64,000 bases of DNA, taken from positions 30,403,299 through 30,467,298 of the forward strand of contig CM032128.1 in the NCBI GenBank assembly GCA_018894105.1. Reading direction: 5' to 3'. The translations under genes were made by a program, and so were the position numbers. The stretch's first letter is position 1. Each line of letters begins with the position of its first letter. The notes under the pieces were generated by a model. That model was not told where the DNA came from, did not search any database, and saw only the letters and a list, made by a program, of their open reading frames with translations. This stretch comes from Jacaranda mimosifolia (taxonomy: Eukaryota > Streptophyta > Magnoliopsida > Lamiales > Bignoniaceae). Positions 23,601 to 38,000 of the stretch are shown here, piece by piece.

Positions 23601-24800
23601 TCCTTTAGTATCCGTTTCTTCTCTCAAAAGATGATATAGGATGACATCTAAACATTTAGAAAAAGGGTATCAAAACATCCAATGTTGCAATCAAAAGGAT
23701 GAATCTATTTAACTGACTCTTACAAGTAGCACGATCATTGCCGGAGAACAATAAATAGGTTTATATCTTACTCTATAGTCTATTCCATTATTTATTACTC
23801 TTGTATTGGGAAGAGATACTTATTTTCTTTTTCATATTAATATATAAAGTTTAACCAATAAAAAAGAATAATCTGTGAAACACTTATGCAATCAAAAATT
23901 TGAAATTTTAAATTAATGTGAATATATATTTGTCTGTTCCTTATTATCGAGATTTTAAAAACTATTCATATGAAATTTTTTCATATTTGCAAATTATAAT
24001 TTATTTATACAAAAATCAAACTTTTGCTATCTATCCTATAACAATTCCTTTGCGGAAAAAAAATTCTATTGTATATTCTTCAAGTTAATAGATTGATTCC
24101 TATCACCATGACATATAAAATTCGAGATATGAATTATAACAAAGAATGATGAATATCACCCTAAAAAGAGAAACATGGAATAGTCAAATTGAAAAAGAAT
24201 TGTTCTTCAACATCTTTTATTAGGGGCCAAAACAATGTAGATATTATGAAATATGATGTTTGGGACAAACAATGTAGAGTTTGGAATGGAAAGAAGCTAA
24301 AAATATAATAAGTCCCATACACAGTGCAAATCTCATAGAAGAAAAAGTAGATTATCTTAAATTATTCTTAAACTATGCTATAGGTTCAACATATTTTACA
24401 ACTTCAAATAATAATTTATTTTTTATTCCTTAATTGTCTATGCATTAAGTATTTGAATCAAATATAAATAGAAAACAATTTATAGAACAAACAAATATAA
24501 AAAAAATTAACAAGCCACGTGCATCACATGTGTGCACCTTTCGAGTATATTAAAAAAGAATCAATCGGAGTTTTCTTCGGCAATACTTTTTCTTGGACGA
24601 AATGGAAGATACCTATATTAAGTAGAATTAAAAATACGACCTATTCATTAACATCTCTAAATATTTAGTCGTTAGGGCAATCAAATCAACTCTCACTACA
24701 AATAGATAATACGCTGCCCCACCTCCATCATTAAGACAATCAAACCAACTCTTACTTCAGCAAAATTTCTTAATTGAACATTTCTCATAAAGAAATTTAG
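20613..24800. other. AT-rich intergenic DNA, no recognisable gene
   Basis: Only short, unsupported ORFs occur, including one at 22,898-23,080 that I could not match to a family. A stretch at 22,890-23,350 has slightly more codon-like composition and may be an old element or gene remnant, but no motif supports it. Confidence 0.5.
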
Positions 24801-24865
24801 CCCAACTTACAAGTCTTCTAGCAACACATTAGGGATACAAACACTACCACATGTGCCTGAATGTT

Positions 24866-24872
24866 TATTATC
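24866..24872 (-). promoter_or_regulatory. Candidate polyadenylation signal for the intact myosin gene
   Basis: On the minus strand AATAAA lies about 475 bp beyond the stop codon at 25,345. Plant signals are loose, so this is only a candidate. Confidence 0.25.
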
Positions 24873-25344
24873 ATTGATCTGAGTGAATCTCTTATGTAGT
24901 TCCCATTACAATTTGAATAAAGAAACAAGATCAAAACTTTAGCTTCCTTTCAGCAAAAATCTGTACAAAAAACCAATCAGGCAATCATAATTTCTTTCTC
25001 AACAGCTTACTACATTATATGTAGATGTTTGGTGGTATATCCCTAGACCACCTCAAGTATAAGAAATATGTTCATGTCTCCCTAACTCCATAGAAAGAAT
25101 GCTGCTGCCATTTAGACATGGACAAAAACAACATAAAACAAAAGGTATTTGCTCATTGATTGAATTTCTCGGCTCCTAATGCTGAGAACCTCCAGAAATA
25201 CCATATATAAAGAATAAATTATATAGAAGACCTATAGAGCAAAAAATAAAAATTGAAAAAATTAACGGATTTACAGTGTACGATGGATTCTTGTTGGACA
25301 TGCTGCATTACTGTACCCAAGCCCGAAAAGGAGATCCCATAGCC

Positions 25345-28300
25345 TTAGTCGTGTAAAAATAAGAAGGCGGGATTCTCAAGAAGGTCGGCTGCAGGCTTGA
25401 CGTCTAAGAAATCCTTCACTTGGAATGAACTAGAGAGTTCATCAATTGAGAATGGAATGCTGCATCGCATATATAAAGAGGTTACAGTCACATTTCTATT
25501 ATGCAACGTGAAAGAATGGAGTGGAACTTCAAGGAACTAACACAACAACATTTAAAGCCAAATGCACAGAAAAAGTTGAGGACATTTTGATTAGTTTTGG
25601 AGTCTTTCCTCTCAGAATAAGGTGAAGCTTACCACACACACACACAGAGGCAACCCCAACTCACTGGGGTATAGTGAGTCTATCCATTGTTAATCTTGCT
25701 CTCTTAATTACTTCATAGGAATTCACGTGCAACGTATCTCTAAAGGGCTTCTTCTGAACCATAGTAAACACGCCCACAACCTTTTGTCTCATGCTGGTCT
25801 TCTAAACTCCAAACCCATTTCCACCCGTCTCCCATGCCAAACCATCTGACTAAGGGTGATATTTTTTCTATCCTGCTGAGTATCAAAGTATTTTTGGAGC
25901 TCTACAGGATCTCAGAATTACGAGGCCAAATATCTCTTATGCCATCAACCAGGTATGTCAATGTACTTCACACAATTCCCACCTAGCCCCTGCCAAACAT
26001 ATTCTTCGATACATTGCCATACATTGCCAGTACCTCATCCCATGGCCTCTTTATCTCATCTTCTTCATCTACCTTGCTGCATACTCTGATGTTATTGGGC
26101 GAGGTGTCCTGCTATCAGGATATCTACCATTGGCTTGCCATTGGCCCACCCTGATTTCTTGGAATTCAAAGAAACATCACACTCGCCTGCACCAGTACTG
26201 AAGCGGAGAACCATGCTCTTGATTACACTGTGGCTCAGCTCCCTTGGATTTAGCATTTGCTTTGCAATCATTGTATTTTTTTCTAGAGGATCTGCCACTA
26301 ATACCTTGTCACAGGTTCAGCGCTATGTTCCTTACTGTTAATCCACTTTTTCTATCTCGCACTAAGCATTTGGAGGTGGACTTCCATTTTATTTGTATAC
26401 GTGCTGCGGCTGGGACTATTTCATCTGGTATATCCGGACAGTCAAGTGGCAGACATTCTCACCAAGAGTCTCTTCTCTCATTGAATTAAGGTTTTACATG
26501 ACAACCTTAGCGCGTTAGCTTCTCCCACATTTTGATTATTGCAGCATGTTATTTATAACAAATGTTTATCTAGAATAGTGTTTTCGCTTAACTCTCATAG
26601 CATGTATTTCATTCTAGTTTACCTCTAATAGGAGTGTTTTAGTTTATCTAAGACTCCTAGTGCTTCTACATCCCTTTAAAAGTATCACTTGTTAGTATTG
26701 ACAACAAATGCATATATATAGCCAGCCTCAATTCAAGAAGTTTCTTTATCACGGTATGAAAGAGATTTTAGAAAAATACAGGTAGTATCGGTATTTGCTA
26801 AATGACTTTCAAGAGTAAATGCTAAAAAAATCTTCCTTGCTATTGCTTGTAACCACACAACATCGAGATTTTACCCAATAAGTTGATGTTAATGCACAAT
26901 GCAAAAGTTTCCAACAGCATGAGCCCCTATGCTAGTTTGTGCATGTCCAAGAAATATTGTCCTTACAATATTATTAAAAAGATCTGTAATGATGATTACA
27001 TTGCTGTTCATTGTGACTTCTAATATTTTATGTGTTTAAAGTCATAGGCAAGATTGTTAATCGGGGATGAGAAGCATGAGTTTCAAAACTATCTAGAATG
27101 TAAAAACTCAATAATTTTTTATTTGAGAAGTGTTTTATAGTGCACCATATATGCATGTGAAACTCTTTCAATCTTTGAGATATGCCCGACAATGAAGCTA
27201 CTTACATTGTTTTTGTTGAAACTCAACCATTCCTGGTCACTTCTTGGCCAATTTGACAAAATTAATTTTTTGGACGATTACTTCTTGCAAACACTTTTTC
27301 TTTCAGAACACTGAGAGAAGGCCGTGCATGCATTGTTTTGAAGAATAAGGGCCCGTGTGGTTTTATTTCCAAACCCAATTCCCAGCATTTTTACTGTTTC
27401 AATTTTGGGAATTGTTTGGATCAGCCCATTTTCAGGAGACAACTTCTCACTTCCCATTTCCATTTTCACATTCTCCATTAACCTATATATTTTTTCCCAA
27501 TAATCTATATATTTTATCTCTCTATTTTATTATTTCTATCACTCTCCACCTACAACTTATTAAAACCAACATAATCATTACATTTCCAAACATTTCATCC
27601 GAATACATTTTCATTTCCACATCACATAACATAACTAATTCTCACCATTTTAAAAATGATGGAAATGGAAACTGGACACGGAAATAAAACCAAACAGCCC
27701 CTAAGTCTTCATTAGTGATCTCAAATACCTAAACATTTACTCGCTTCCAAGTTCCACCAATGGTGCAAGAAAAAGTTTAATTAACTTCATAGAAGCACAA
27801 ATTTCCTTTTTCTTTTTTCTTTTTTTATTTAATGAAAATTCCTAATAGGAGCACAATTTTTCTTTTTCTTTTTCCTTATCTTTTTATATTTAATGAAAAT
27901 TCCCTCTAAAAGACTATCTCTCAGTGATCCGCAACACCTTTATTGGAAAATTTCAAATACTTCTATAGTCCCTTTTTTGGCAACAGCAAAAGAAATAGCT
28001 CATTACCTTGAATTGTCGTCCAACAAAAATGAATTGCTGACAGCATTGTTGGAGTCCTCCGTCATTAGCACTCTCATGCTAGATATGACCTGTTATTGAA
28101 TTTAGAAAATTAAATTATTGCAACATATGTTTCTACTAAGAATTGCAATAAACTTATAGAATTGTGGGAGAAAAGAATGCTCTTGTCCATGGTGTACTTA
28201 CTTCAGGGGACACACTTCGAGTATTATAGTTATCATCCCAGTATAAAGTGCATATTCTGTAGAGCTGCTGGACACTCAGAATCTGAGGACGCAAACATAT

Positions 28301-28953
28301 TCCAGGGTGAGAAAATGACTGGATTTTCTGCTCAACCTTTTATGTACATAGAATTGCTATTTAAAGCAGAAAACCAATAGGCTGAGAAAGAAAAATCCAC
28401 CCAACAGTTTCAATTTGGCAACCTTTACTTCAAAAGTGATTTTAATATATATTACCACCAGATAGTGTCCTAGGCAAATTTTCTCATAAAAATATTGTTG
28501 TTTACTTTATCTATGTTTTTTCCTCCTGCTTTTGGCTGGATGTGGGGGATTTGTCTGGCGGGACTGGGGGTGGGTGGTGGGGGTGGAGAAGTTAAGGGTA
28601 ACTGACTTACTGGACACAAATCATTGGTGATCTCATCATAGGATATTCGGTACTTTTGATGTATAACCTGCAGGAAAAATAAAACAAATAACCTAAGTTA
28701 ATGGAATATCACAATAGTGCTGTATAGATGAATGCAGGAAGGATAGAAACAAATTAATTGTTTCACTACAGCCAAAGCAACAATAACAACTTTGCAAAGT
28801 TTTTTCTGTAATAGGTTGGAAAAGAAGACTAAAAATTTCATCCCCTTACATTACTGGGGTATTGTTGCCACATTCCACAAACTATAAGGAGAAGTGGATT
28901 CGTGCAAAACTTTTTTCACAAACGATGAATTTGAATCACATCTACAAGAGGAA

Positions 28954-29001
<48 letters not shown>

Positions 29002-32000
29002 GGCAAATGAAATTAGTTCGTATCTCTATGCAAAGGTGAGTACTTAGCCAATCAAACAATTTTGGCTAGCTTTAATAAAGTCTAGATCAGCACGGTACTC
29101 GCTACAAAGCATTAGGCTGGTTGTTGAGTGTGGGAGAGTGTAATATAAGCTATATTGAAGTCCAGAATTTTGCATCTAAAACTGATTATGCTGCAAAAGT
29201 CAGCAATAAGAAAACCATATTAAAAGTAAGACGGCTCATCACACTACCACTGCATCATCAACATCAACCATATCTGTGCAAGTGCTTATGACATTCATTT
29301 ACTCTCTCTCTCTCTCTCTCTCCCTTTTTGTTTTTTCCAACTCCCCTCCCCCCTCCCCTAATTTTTGGTCTATATGTTGAAAACCTGAACCCCAGCTGCT
29401 GACATTCATTACATACAGAATTCAGCTCTAAGAAAATCAAACAGATCAGGAGGAGGCTCCACCAGGGCAAAGCCATACTAATGAATCCGGCCAAAAGTAG
29501 CTGGGTCTGCATAATTGTCCCCTCCCTAGCTGCATGTACCAACTTGGCAAAAATAATATAAAATATGGACAAACATGCTAATATTGGGTTTTCCAGGTCT
29601 TCATACTAGCAACAGCAGTGCTTGGAAAGATTTTGAAGTTGAATATTTTCAAAGATGCATAATGACTAACTATTGCTAAATATTTCTAGAAAAAATGGTG
29701 CTCCAGAGGAGATAAATCTCACCAAGAAGCCAACAGCTTGTCTTATGTGTTTGAGTTCATCCCAAGCTGCGCCTGCATACTGGGTTCCGAGAATATTTTG
29801 TCAATGAAAGAGAAAAGAAAAAAAAAAGTACTGGCACAAAAAAGCATGAGCATTCTTAATATGATAAAACGGGAATTACCTCTTCTTTTGCTTGGCAGCA
29901 CCATAATTCCAGCTCAGCCAAGCCAGCTTTGACATACTCCCCATTGCTGAAAGTACAACACTCACGTCGTAGGAGAAGACTGAAAATCATATGTGTGGAT
30001 AAAATTAATAATCTCCCATGGTAAAGAAAGTAGAGAAAGATTTCAAAGTTGAGAACTCCCTCATCACCTGTTAAAGAGTTGCACGTTGACGTATGAAAAT
30101 ACTTGAGTAAATATTTTCTGAACAAGAACCGGGGGAACCTGGAAAGAGAGCAAATTTGTTACAACTTCAAAGCATATAAACAAGTGTACAAAATGCAGCA
30201 CAAACAAAACCCATACAAAATTTTCTTTCAGTGTACTGAGAAGGGAGTTGAGGCAATCGATGATGCCCTGCCAATGACTTGTTGGAGAATCTTTGCCAAA
30301 AGACCGCCCAGACCTTAGCACATTTCCTTTGGAGGTTCTTGGTGCCTGAATGTCATTAGAGTACATCATGATGCAGAAACTATGATCCTTATCTATCACT
30401 ATGCAATAATGCTCACGCACTGACTTTTGAAGAAGTTACAAAAAAGATCAGAAGCACTAATGAAGACAACAAGACAAAAGATCATATGCAAAATACATAA
30501 CAGCAACGTGATATGCAACAGATTAAGTAAATGGATCATCCAAAAATAGTATTCGTCAAGGCAATAGTTCAACTCGTAGTCCATAAGACAAAACATGAAT
30601 TGGAGTCAGATGAATATCATTCCCAACAAATCACAGTGCTATTCTCATGCATCATGGAGGACCAATAAGTGCTTCGAGCAATCAAAAGACCACATAAGAC
30701 CAACCAATAAATCCTTGACATTTCTATCACAGTTTCTCCTCTTTTCCTCAGAAAACATTCCTTGTAAAATAACCTAGCTGTATGAGTGTAACAACAGAAA
30801 ACAATCTATTCAACCATTTTACATATTACCTATATAGTATACAAGAAGAGAGAATCAGAAATACCGAAATACATAAAGCAAGCAATGGTCCCAACTCCTT
30901 CTTCAAGTTATCTCGAATAATGCCATAGATTTTCTCAACATATGCAGTAAGCTGCTGCTTGAAAAGCAGAGCAGGGTATTTGGCTTCAACTTGGCGTACT
31001 GTTTCAAGTGCTGCTGCAGCGGCAGCAAGGCTGACAGCAGAAGGGGATGACCGGAATCCCTGTACACAAAATTTTATTTACATCATTTTTTCATACTTGG
31101 GTGTCTAACCACATAATTACCCATGTTATATAACATTTGAAAGGAAAATCATTAAAGAATCTTAATACCATTGTCATCCTCCCAAACAGGGAGGTCGGTG
31201 GTTGTGGTTTACGAACTGGGGTTGCACCAGCTGGGCCAGCAGGTTTCAGGCTTTTTTGAAGTAAGAACAACAGCATAGAGGTATTTGACAGCCAATAAGC
31301 CATATGATCATTGCTTTCTTGATTCTGCAAGAAGTTAAAGTTCAGTTATTTCAAAACCTTGATAGTTGTTCATGATGCTGCCTGCAACTAGTTCAGGATT
31401 ATTTTCCACATGAGCAAGGCACACATGCGAAAGCCCTAACATCTCATTCCCCAAACAAAAGACAGAAGAAAAGAAAATTGTTAACAAAAAGTGGACATTC
31501 AAATGTTCAGACATCAAGGTGCAACTTTACAAAAAATTTTAGACGATAAGAAGGCAATGCACTACTTTCAATAATGAGGAGCAAATAATCTTCCCCATGT
31601 AAACAGGCCTTCAGTGCACCAGGAAACTTGCTAAATTAACATTTCTTCAACATATCCATGCCAATGTCACACAAACATTACCTCAATGGCCGAACCAATC
31701 ATCTGAACAAGACGATCAAACACACTTGTCCTTTCAGCTTCAAAGGATTTCCAGTGCAAAAGGCATTTATATATGGTGAAAGCTGCAACAGGCTTGCCTT
31801 GACTGAAGCCCACATCTTTCATCACACATTCCATGAGAGTGTCAACATCCTCCTGCAGCAAGATTCAAGATTATTCCATCAGTAAACCAAGAGTTGAAAC
31901 AAGGCAAATGCAGCGAATATCAATTTCTAGAAGCACTGACATGCTGACGATCAGTTGGGGGTCTCCTTGGTTTGCTATCAGAGGTCTCAAAAACTTTTTC

Positions 32001-35000
32001 TGGAGTACGAAGTATATCCTGCAGAAATCAACCTTCACTAAAAGTGGAAATCTGATGATAAAATAAGAAAAAGAAAGATAACAGAGGTATGGTCCAAAAG
32101 CATGCTCTATGAAATTCAATTCCACCATCACAGAAAGAGAATAGTACGTTGATTGTAGTCACTTCACTGGCATGGTGGCCATTTTCCAATATCTGCACAT
32201 AAGTTACAACAGCATTATATGAGATTGAGCAAGAATACAGGAGACAGAAACAGTGATTTTTATTTACAAAGGGTCAACCTTGGGTGGTAAAGCTGATGGA
32301 AGTTCCGATGCTCCTTTAGGAACAGTTAACAAGGTCTGTTGCCGAAGAATTTTGTTCTCAGTTTCCATGTCCGAAATTTTTTCTTCCAACCTACACATAA
32401 AAAGAAAGATAACTTTAAATGTAATCAAAAATAAAATGAGCAGAAAAGCCATAGCCATTGCTTAAATAGAACTCAAGCTTACACAACATAACAAATGTAA
32501 CTAAAAGGCGACAAAAAACCTAACCTATACATACTGGTCTTCAACTTAACAATCATAGACTCTGCCTCCATGGCTTGCTTCAACCTCTCCTCACTAAGTT
32601 TGTTTGTCTCTTCATATTTCTTCTCTGTTTCATCTATTTTTGTTTCAAGGGAACAAACTAACGCCTGCAACAATGCAGAAGATGATGCAATAACAAAACA
32701 AGTATATAATGAAAATTATTTCCACCCATTTAACCGTAACTCTTTAACATAATAATTCGTAGAACTCTGCCAGCATACCTTGAGTTTTTCATTTTCAGCA
32801 GTGAGCTTTTCCATCATTTCATGGTCAATGACTGGTACCTCCTGTATCACAGGGATTTGTTCAGCTGCCAAATTTGCAGTTTCCCTTTCCTTTATTAGCA
32901 TGTCTTTGGTTTCTTTGAACTGAAGCTGAAGCTCTTGTAAAGCTGTTTGCAATTTTGTGTTCTCGTGCGTTTTTGCTTCTTCTAGGTCAGCCTACAGAAA
33001 TAGAATACATGTGCATGGGCCAGCGAGAGAAGATGCAAAAGAAGACAATGATGCTTTCAAAAGTATATAATTACAAGAAGAATATGTTCTGCTCTTATTC
33101 CATATATAGGATGTCCTTTTTCTAACTAAAATGGTGAGAAGTCTTCAAGTGTGCCATTTTCAATTCCAGAACGCCAATATATTAAGTCATCTTCATTTCT
33201 AAGCAGACCTCATTCCAAAAGGTATGCAGAAATCATTCTCCTTCAGGCTTTCCAATTAGAACAAATGCTAATAGCGTAAGGTCTACCAACAAGTAACAAC
33301 TAACAACAATTTCTCATTTGCCTGGAAAGCATTCAAAATAGGGACTTCAACAAACAATAATAGCTTCAGATAAAGGTAAATTGACTTGAATACAACGAGT
33401 ATGAGGATGTTATTCTCTACTGTCCTCTCTTTTGCAGCTTCATGGGAGGGGGAGAGATCACAAGCATCTTTACTAATGTCTGTTATGTCCGCTATCAATA
33501 AAGCCCAACCCTTGAGCTAATGTCCAGATATTCTGGACCACTCAGGATGAGGTTTGTTTTCAACTAAGCGGGATTACTTCAGCATTTCAGATCTTCACAC
33601 TTGCATATTTTCTTGTGGTTCTCTGTGTATTTCCTCAAGAAGAAATACAACATAAAATAACATAAAAATATTTTCATTTCATCATACTTTATTGTTTGTA
33701 ATAGAATGTTCATTACTTAACAGGAACTATCATTTTCAATTACATTGAGTACCACATGAGAACTGTCTTTATCTGAGTTGATAAGATGATAACAGTCACC
33801 ATCTTGTAGGAAAAAATAGATAAATAAATAAATTGCTATTAATAGGAAATTAGGTGCCTTAAATTGGTTTCAAGCTATTGACAACGTGGAAAAAGAGAAA
33901 GATGTGTTAGAAGATTTAACATACTCTCATTCGTTTCTCCAGCTGCAATCTCCAAGTCAATTCTTCAACTTGCTTCTCTAATTTATTCTTGGCAGCTTGC
34001 AGGGCACCAGTTTCTCTTGCAGCCTATGTTTCACAAAGATAATTTTGTAAAATATAAACAGGTCAAAGGAGAAAGACAACATAAGCAAGCACTATATCAA
34101 AACCATCAAACCAGTTTCAAAACAAAATTACTAATTGGACTTTCTTCTTCAGAAACCATCCCTGCTTCAGGATTTGTCTTCACCCTAGTAAATTAAGGTT
34201 TTATAAACTTATAGCTCCACATGGGCACAAAAGCCAACACACAGAGCAAAGACAGATATCCCACACAAGAAGGATCAGCATAACCTAAATAGTAACTATT
34301 TTAGCATTTGGTGGTAATCTCTATCAGAAATGCACGGTCACTTAACATACATGTGTTTCACGTGTATGTTTACATTACTAAAGCACAGTTCACAATCAGA
34401 GACAATATGGACTAATCTTTAAATGCTAGCCATAAACATGGAAAACTGCAAGCCCTCAGAATTTATACTGATTGGTTTCCAGCCAGTTCAATCATTTTAA
34501 GGAAATAACGGTTACTTCTATGCCCAATCATCCTCAATTATAAACTCAAAAGGGTTTGACTTCACAGTAGCCGGCACATGTAGCCAAATAAGTTTTATCA
34601 ACATATTTTCAACTAGAGCAAAGAGGTTTAAAGGAAGTAAGATATCAGAGACAAAAGACAAGATAGAAGAAAAGAAGGGAGAGAGATTTTGATAGGGAAA
34701 TAGAGGCTACCATCTTCAATTTACGCAGTTCTTTACGTGCAACTCTTGCCCTCCATGCACATTGCGTGGTGATTGCAGCTTTCTTCAGCTTAATATATTC
34801 TGAACGAGCTAAGAATTCACGGCAATGACTCTGTAGTCATACAAGCGAGTCATCAATATGTTTGTTTAAAAGAAAATAGTTGTAATTCCTCAATGAACCA
34901 AAAACCAGAAAGATATTTAACTCCCCTTCAGTTTATTTGCTGAGAACTAGCGTTACCTGGATCACAATTGCTGCTCTAGTCTGCTGTCTAAAACGAAGCT

Positions 35001-38000
35001 CATTGCGTGCAGCCATCCCACGCATTCCTGTCTGAATTGAAACAGCAGATGAGCACAGTTCTTTGTATGCTTTCCTAGCAAGATACATTCGCAAAACTTT
35101 CTGGATCTTGAGACAAGAAGCTTCCCTCCGCATGCCCTCGTAAACGTGCCGAGTAAGTTCTCCTGCAATTATTAAAATAAAAATCATAAAGGACATCTTG
35201 ATACATGTGGATTCAGTACCTCAATAAATGGAGAAACATCCAACAAAAATTCATACCTCTGCACACAGATTGAATAAATATTGCTGAGCAACGCAATAAT
35301 GTGAAACTTTTTCTGGCCATATAAGAACGAATTTTCCTCTGGATAATGCTGGCTGATTTTCCTAACACTTCACTCCTGCGAGCATCCAGCTCGGCCATCT
35401 GACCAGCCCTCAGAAACACTTTTGTTTTACCAATCTGCAAAAGCAAAATGCATCAAGCATGGTTGCTTCATCCTAAACAAATCGGCCAACAATAGATGTT
35501 ACTGTAGCTCTTGCAGGAATAGGTCAAGATAGAGCAATATATGTGCTAAAAGAAACAGTGGCTTCATCTGCAAAGATCTTTAGCACATATATTGCTCTTA
35601 TCTTGAGCTATTTCAGCATGAGCTACAGTAACATCTATTGTTGGCCGATTTATAAAGAGACAGAATGAACATAGAGCACAACCAGGAAGAAAAGAAAAAC
35701 AGAAGTAAGAAGAGCACATCACTATAAGACAACAAGTTTAGCCGAACACTTGAAATACAATCCTCATAACTAAAGGGCAAAACACCATGTAATTCCAAAG
35801 TTAATGGTATATTTAGCTTCCACAATCCAGCAAAGTTCATACCTGATACCCGTCAAGTCCAACTTTCTCCAGAAGTCTCTTGCAAACAGTGACCTCATCC
35901 GTACTATCATAAATCCAATTAAAGCAACTAAAATGAGAGGCCAATATCACTGATTGTGGTTATCAAGGGGGAAGTATGGAGCACAGTGATCACACCTTCC
36001 ATCTAAAACTTCAGGACATAGAATTCCAAAACGGTCTACAAATTCAAAGAAGGGTTTTTTGGTAGGATATCCAGCACAACTTATCCTAATAGCTTCCATG
36101 ACCCCCTGGATAGAATCAAACAACAATAATAATAAAATAATTAAACTTGTGAAACAACAACAACAACAACAACAATTTTGTAATAATAATAATAATAGGA
36201 ATTATTATTATTATTATTATAACTCACAAGAAACAGATCAAAAGAGGATGGTGTATTACCCCACAACGCAATTGTTGGAGGACATTCTGATTCTCAAAGA
36301 TGGCTGGCTTAAGGCGATTATTTGGTTTCACACAGCGTATATAATGAGGTTCAGTGGCACTCAGAGTTTCAAGCAGAGCTTGTAATTGTTGCTGCAACAT
36401 GCATCACATGAAAATCCCATACTACAAATTAGCAAATCAAAAGGCCAGAGGACACATGCGATGATGAAACTACAGCAATTTCATACCTTAAACCTTGAGC
36501 CAATTGAAGAAAATTTTGATTGTTTAGAGGACTCCTCATTTGATACCGGAAAAAGACCCGAAACAAATGCACATTTGGAAGCATGCAAGAGTGCTTGATG
36601 TTCAGCAATAACATAATCCTTGTTTTTGTCCAGAAAGAACTCAGTTTGATATGTTACCTGACACATTAAACTTATTTTGTAACCGAGCTTTTCAACAAAA
36701 ATTCATGTGAGTTCAAGCAGATCTTTTAACATAATACTTGATAAGAAAAATGCGCAATTAAAACTTACGTCACCAGCATAATGTGAAATTGTGAAGTCAG
36801 AACGAGCTAATTTGGGCTTGCTGAAGCGTTTGTGATTCTTAAAAGTCTGGTACAGCTTTTGGGCAAATGTTTCATGAGTCGAACGTGGAAACATGCTACA
36901 AGACAAAATGACAGACATAGATAACCAAGAGCATCAAATACTATAGTCACTAAGTAAATAAACCAAACAATTGTAAACAGAATCCCTTAGTGATGAGAAA
37001 CTTACCAAGCTTCATCAAGAAGTGCTATAATCCCACCTGGCTTCTGAATAATATCAAAAAACATATATAGTACATTAGAAAGAAACATATATCGATGTAT
37101 TAGAAAGAGAGTTTTTTCAGCCGAGTAAGAAACTTATAACATAATGGCTTTGCTAGCAAATGAACACAACAACAACAGCTAAACGATACAGAGATCCCTG
37201 TCCATATACCTCTAGAAATACAAAGAGAAGACAATACCCAGGAGAATAAATAAATTTTCAATATTGAATCTTGAACCTCACACTCAACCTAGGAGTGAAG
37301 ATCGATGGACAAAGGTTCCCCAAACGTAGAGTTTCTAATGAATACAAACACATTCGTGAATTGAGGATATGATAAGGTACCACTGCATTTTAATGCCTTG
37401 ACCAATTTTGTTTATAAGGCCAAATAAAAAATCCATTATATAATAAGACAGAAATATAATTACTCGTGAAGAAAGAAAAATAACAGTTGAAAACCAAAAT
37501 CTTTGGTGGCAGCAAAAAAAGCACAACCTTTTCAATTAGATCTAAAACATCTTGATTGTCAATGAACTCGATGTAGCTCCAGTTAATTTCTTCTTTTGTG
37601 TACTCCTCTTGCTCCATTTTAAAAACGTGCTGCCAAATAAAGAGTTGAGTGTCATACAACCACAAAAAAGACAAATTAACAAAAGATCAAAAAGAAATGA
37701 AAAATTACAGGATACCTGATTAAAGTGCTGCTGAAGCTTCTCATTTGTCAAGTTTATGCAAAATTGTTCAAAACTGTGAAAATATACAACAATCAGTCGT
37801 AAGAATGGTGTCCTGAGAAAAATTGTTGCAGCTAGCGAGCACAATGTTCAAAGAAACACTTGGTGCAATAGAAGTAAATTGCTCAAAATTAAAACTAAGC
37901 ATCATCTATGGTTCCATCATTCTTTCCAATCTGGAGATGATAATATAATATGCATTTAGTTGGACAAACAGTTAAATTCAACAGAACTCAGGAGCAGTCC

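Larger units (their letters stand above)
25345..31852 (-). other. Globular tail with DIL domain (exons 29-39)
   Basis: Exon 29 starts [20 protein letters not shown] and encodes [20 protein letters not shown]. Later exons carry [70 protein letters not shown] and [20 protein letters not shown], the dilute-type cargo-binding core. The final exon gives [17 protein letters not shown] and the end AFLFLHD. Exon 38 is split from the last exon by a 2.5-kb intron. Confidence 0.9.

Noticed and set aside
32267..32272. Alternative donor CCTTT|GTAAAT for myosin exon 26
   Set aside because: It would put the next exon out of frame. CCAAAG|GTTGAC gives the correct phase into [10 protein letters not shown].
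37630..37715. Possible U12-type intron (donor GTATCCTG) in the intact myosin gene
   Set aside because: The donor matches only partly, there is no TCCTTAAC-type branch site near the acceptor, and copy A reads GTGTCGCG at the same donor. It is best read as an ordinary U2 intron.
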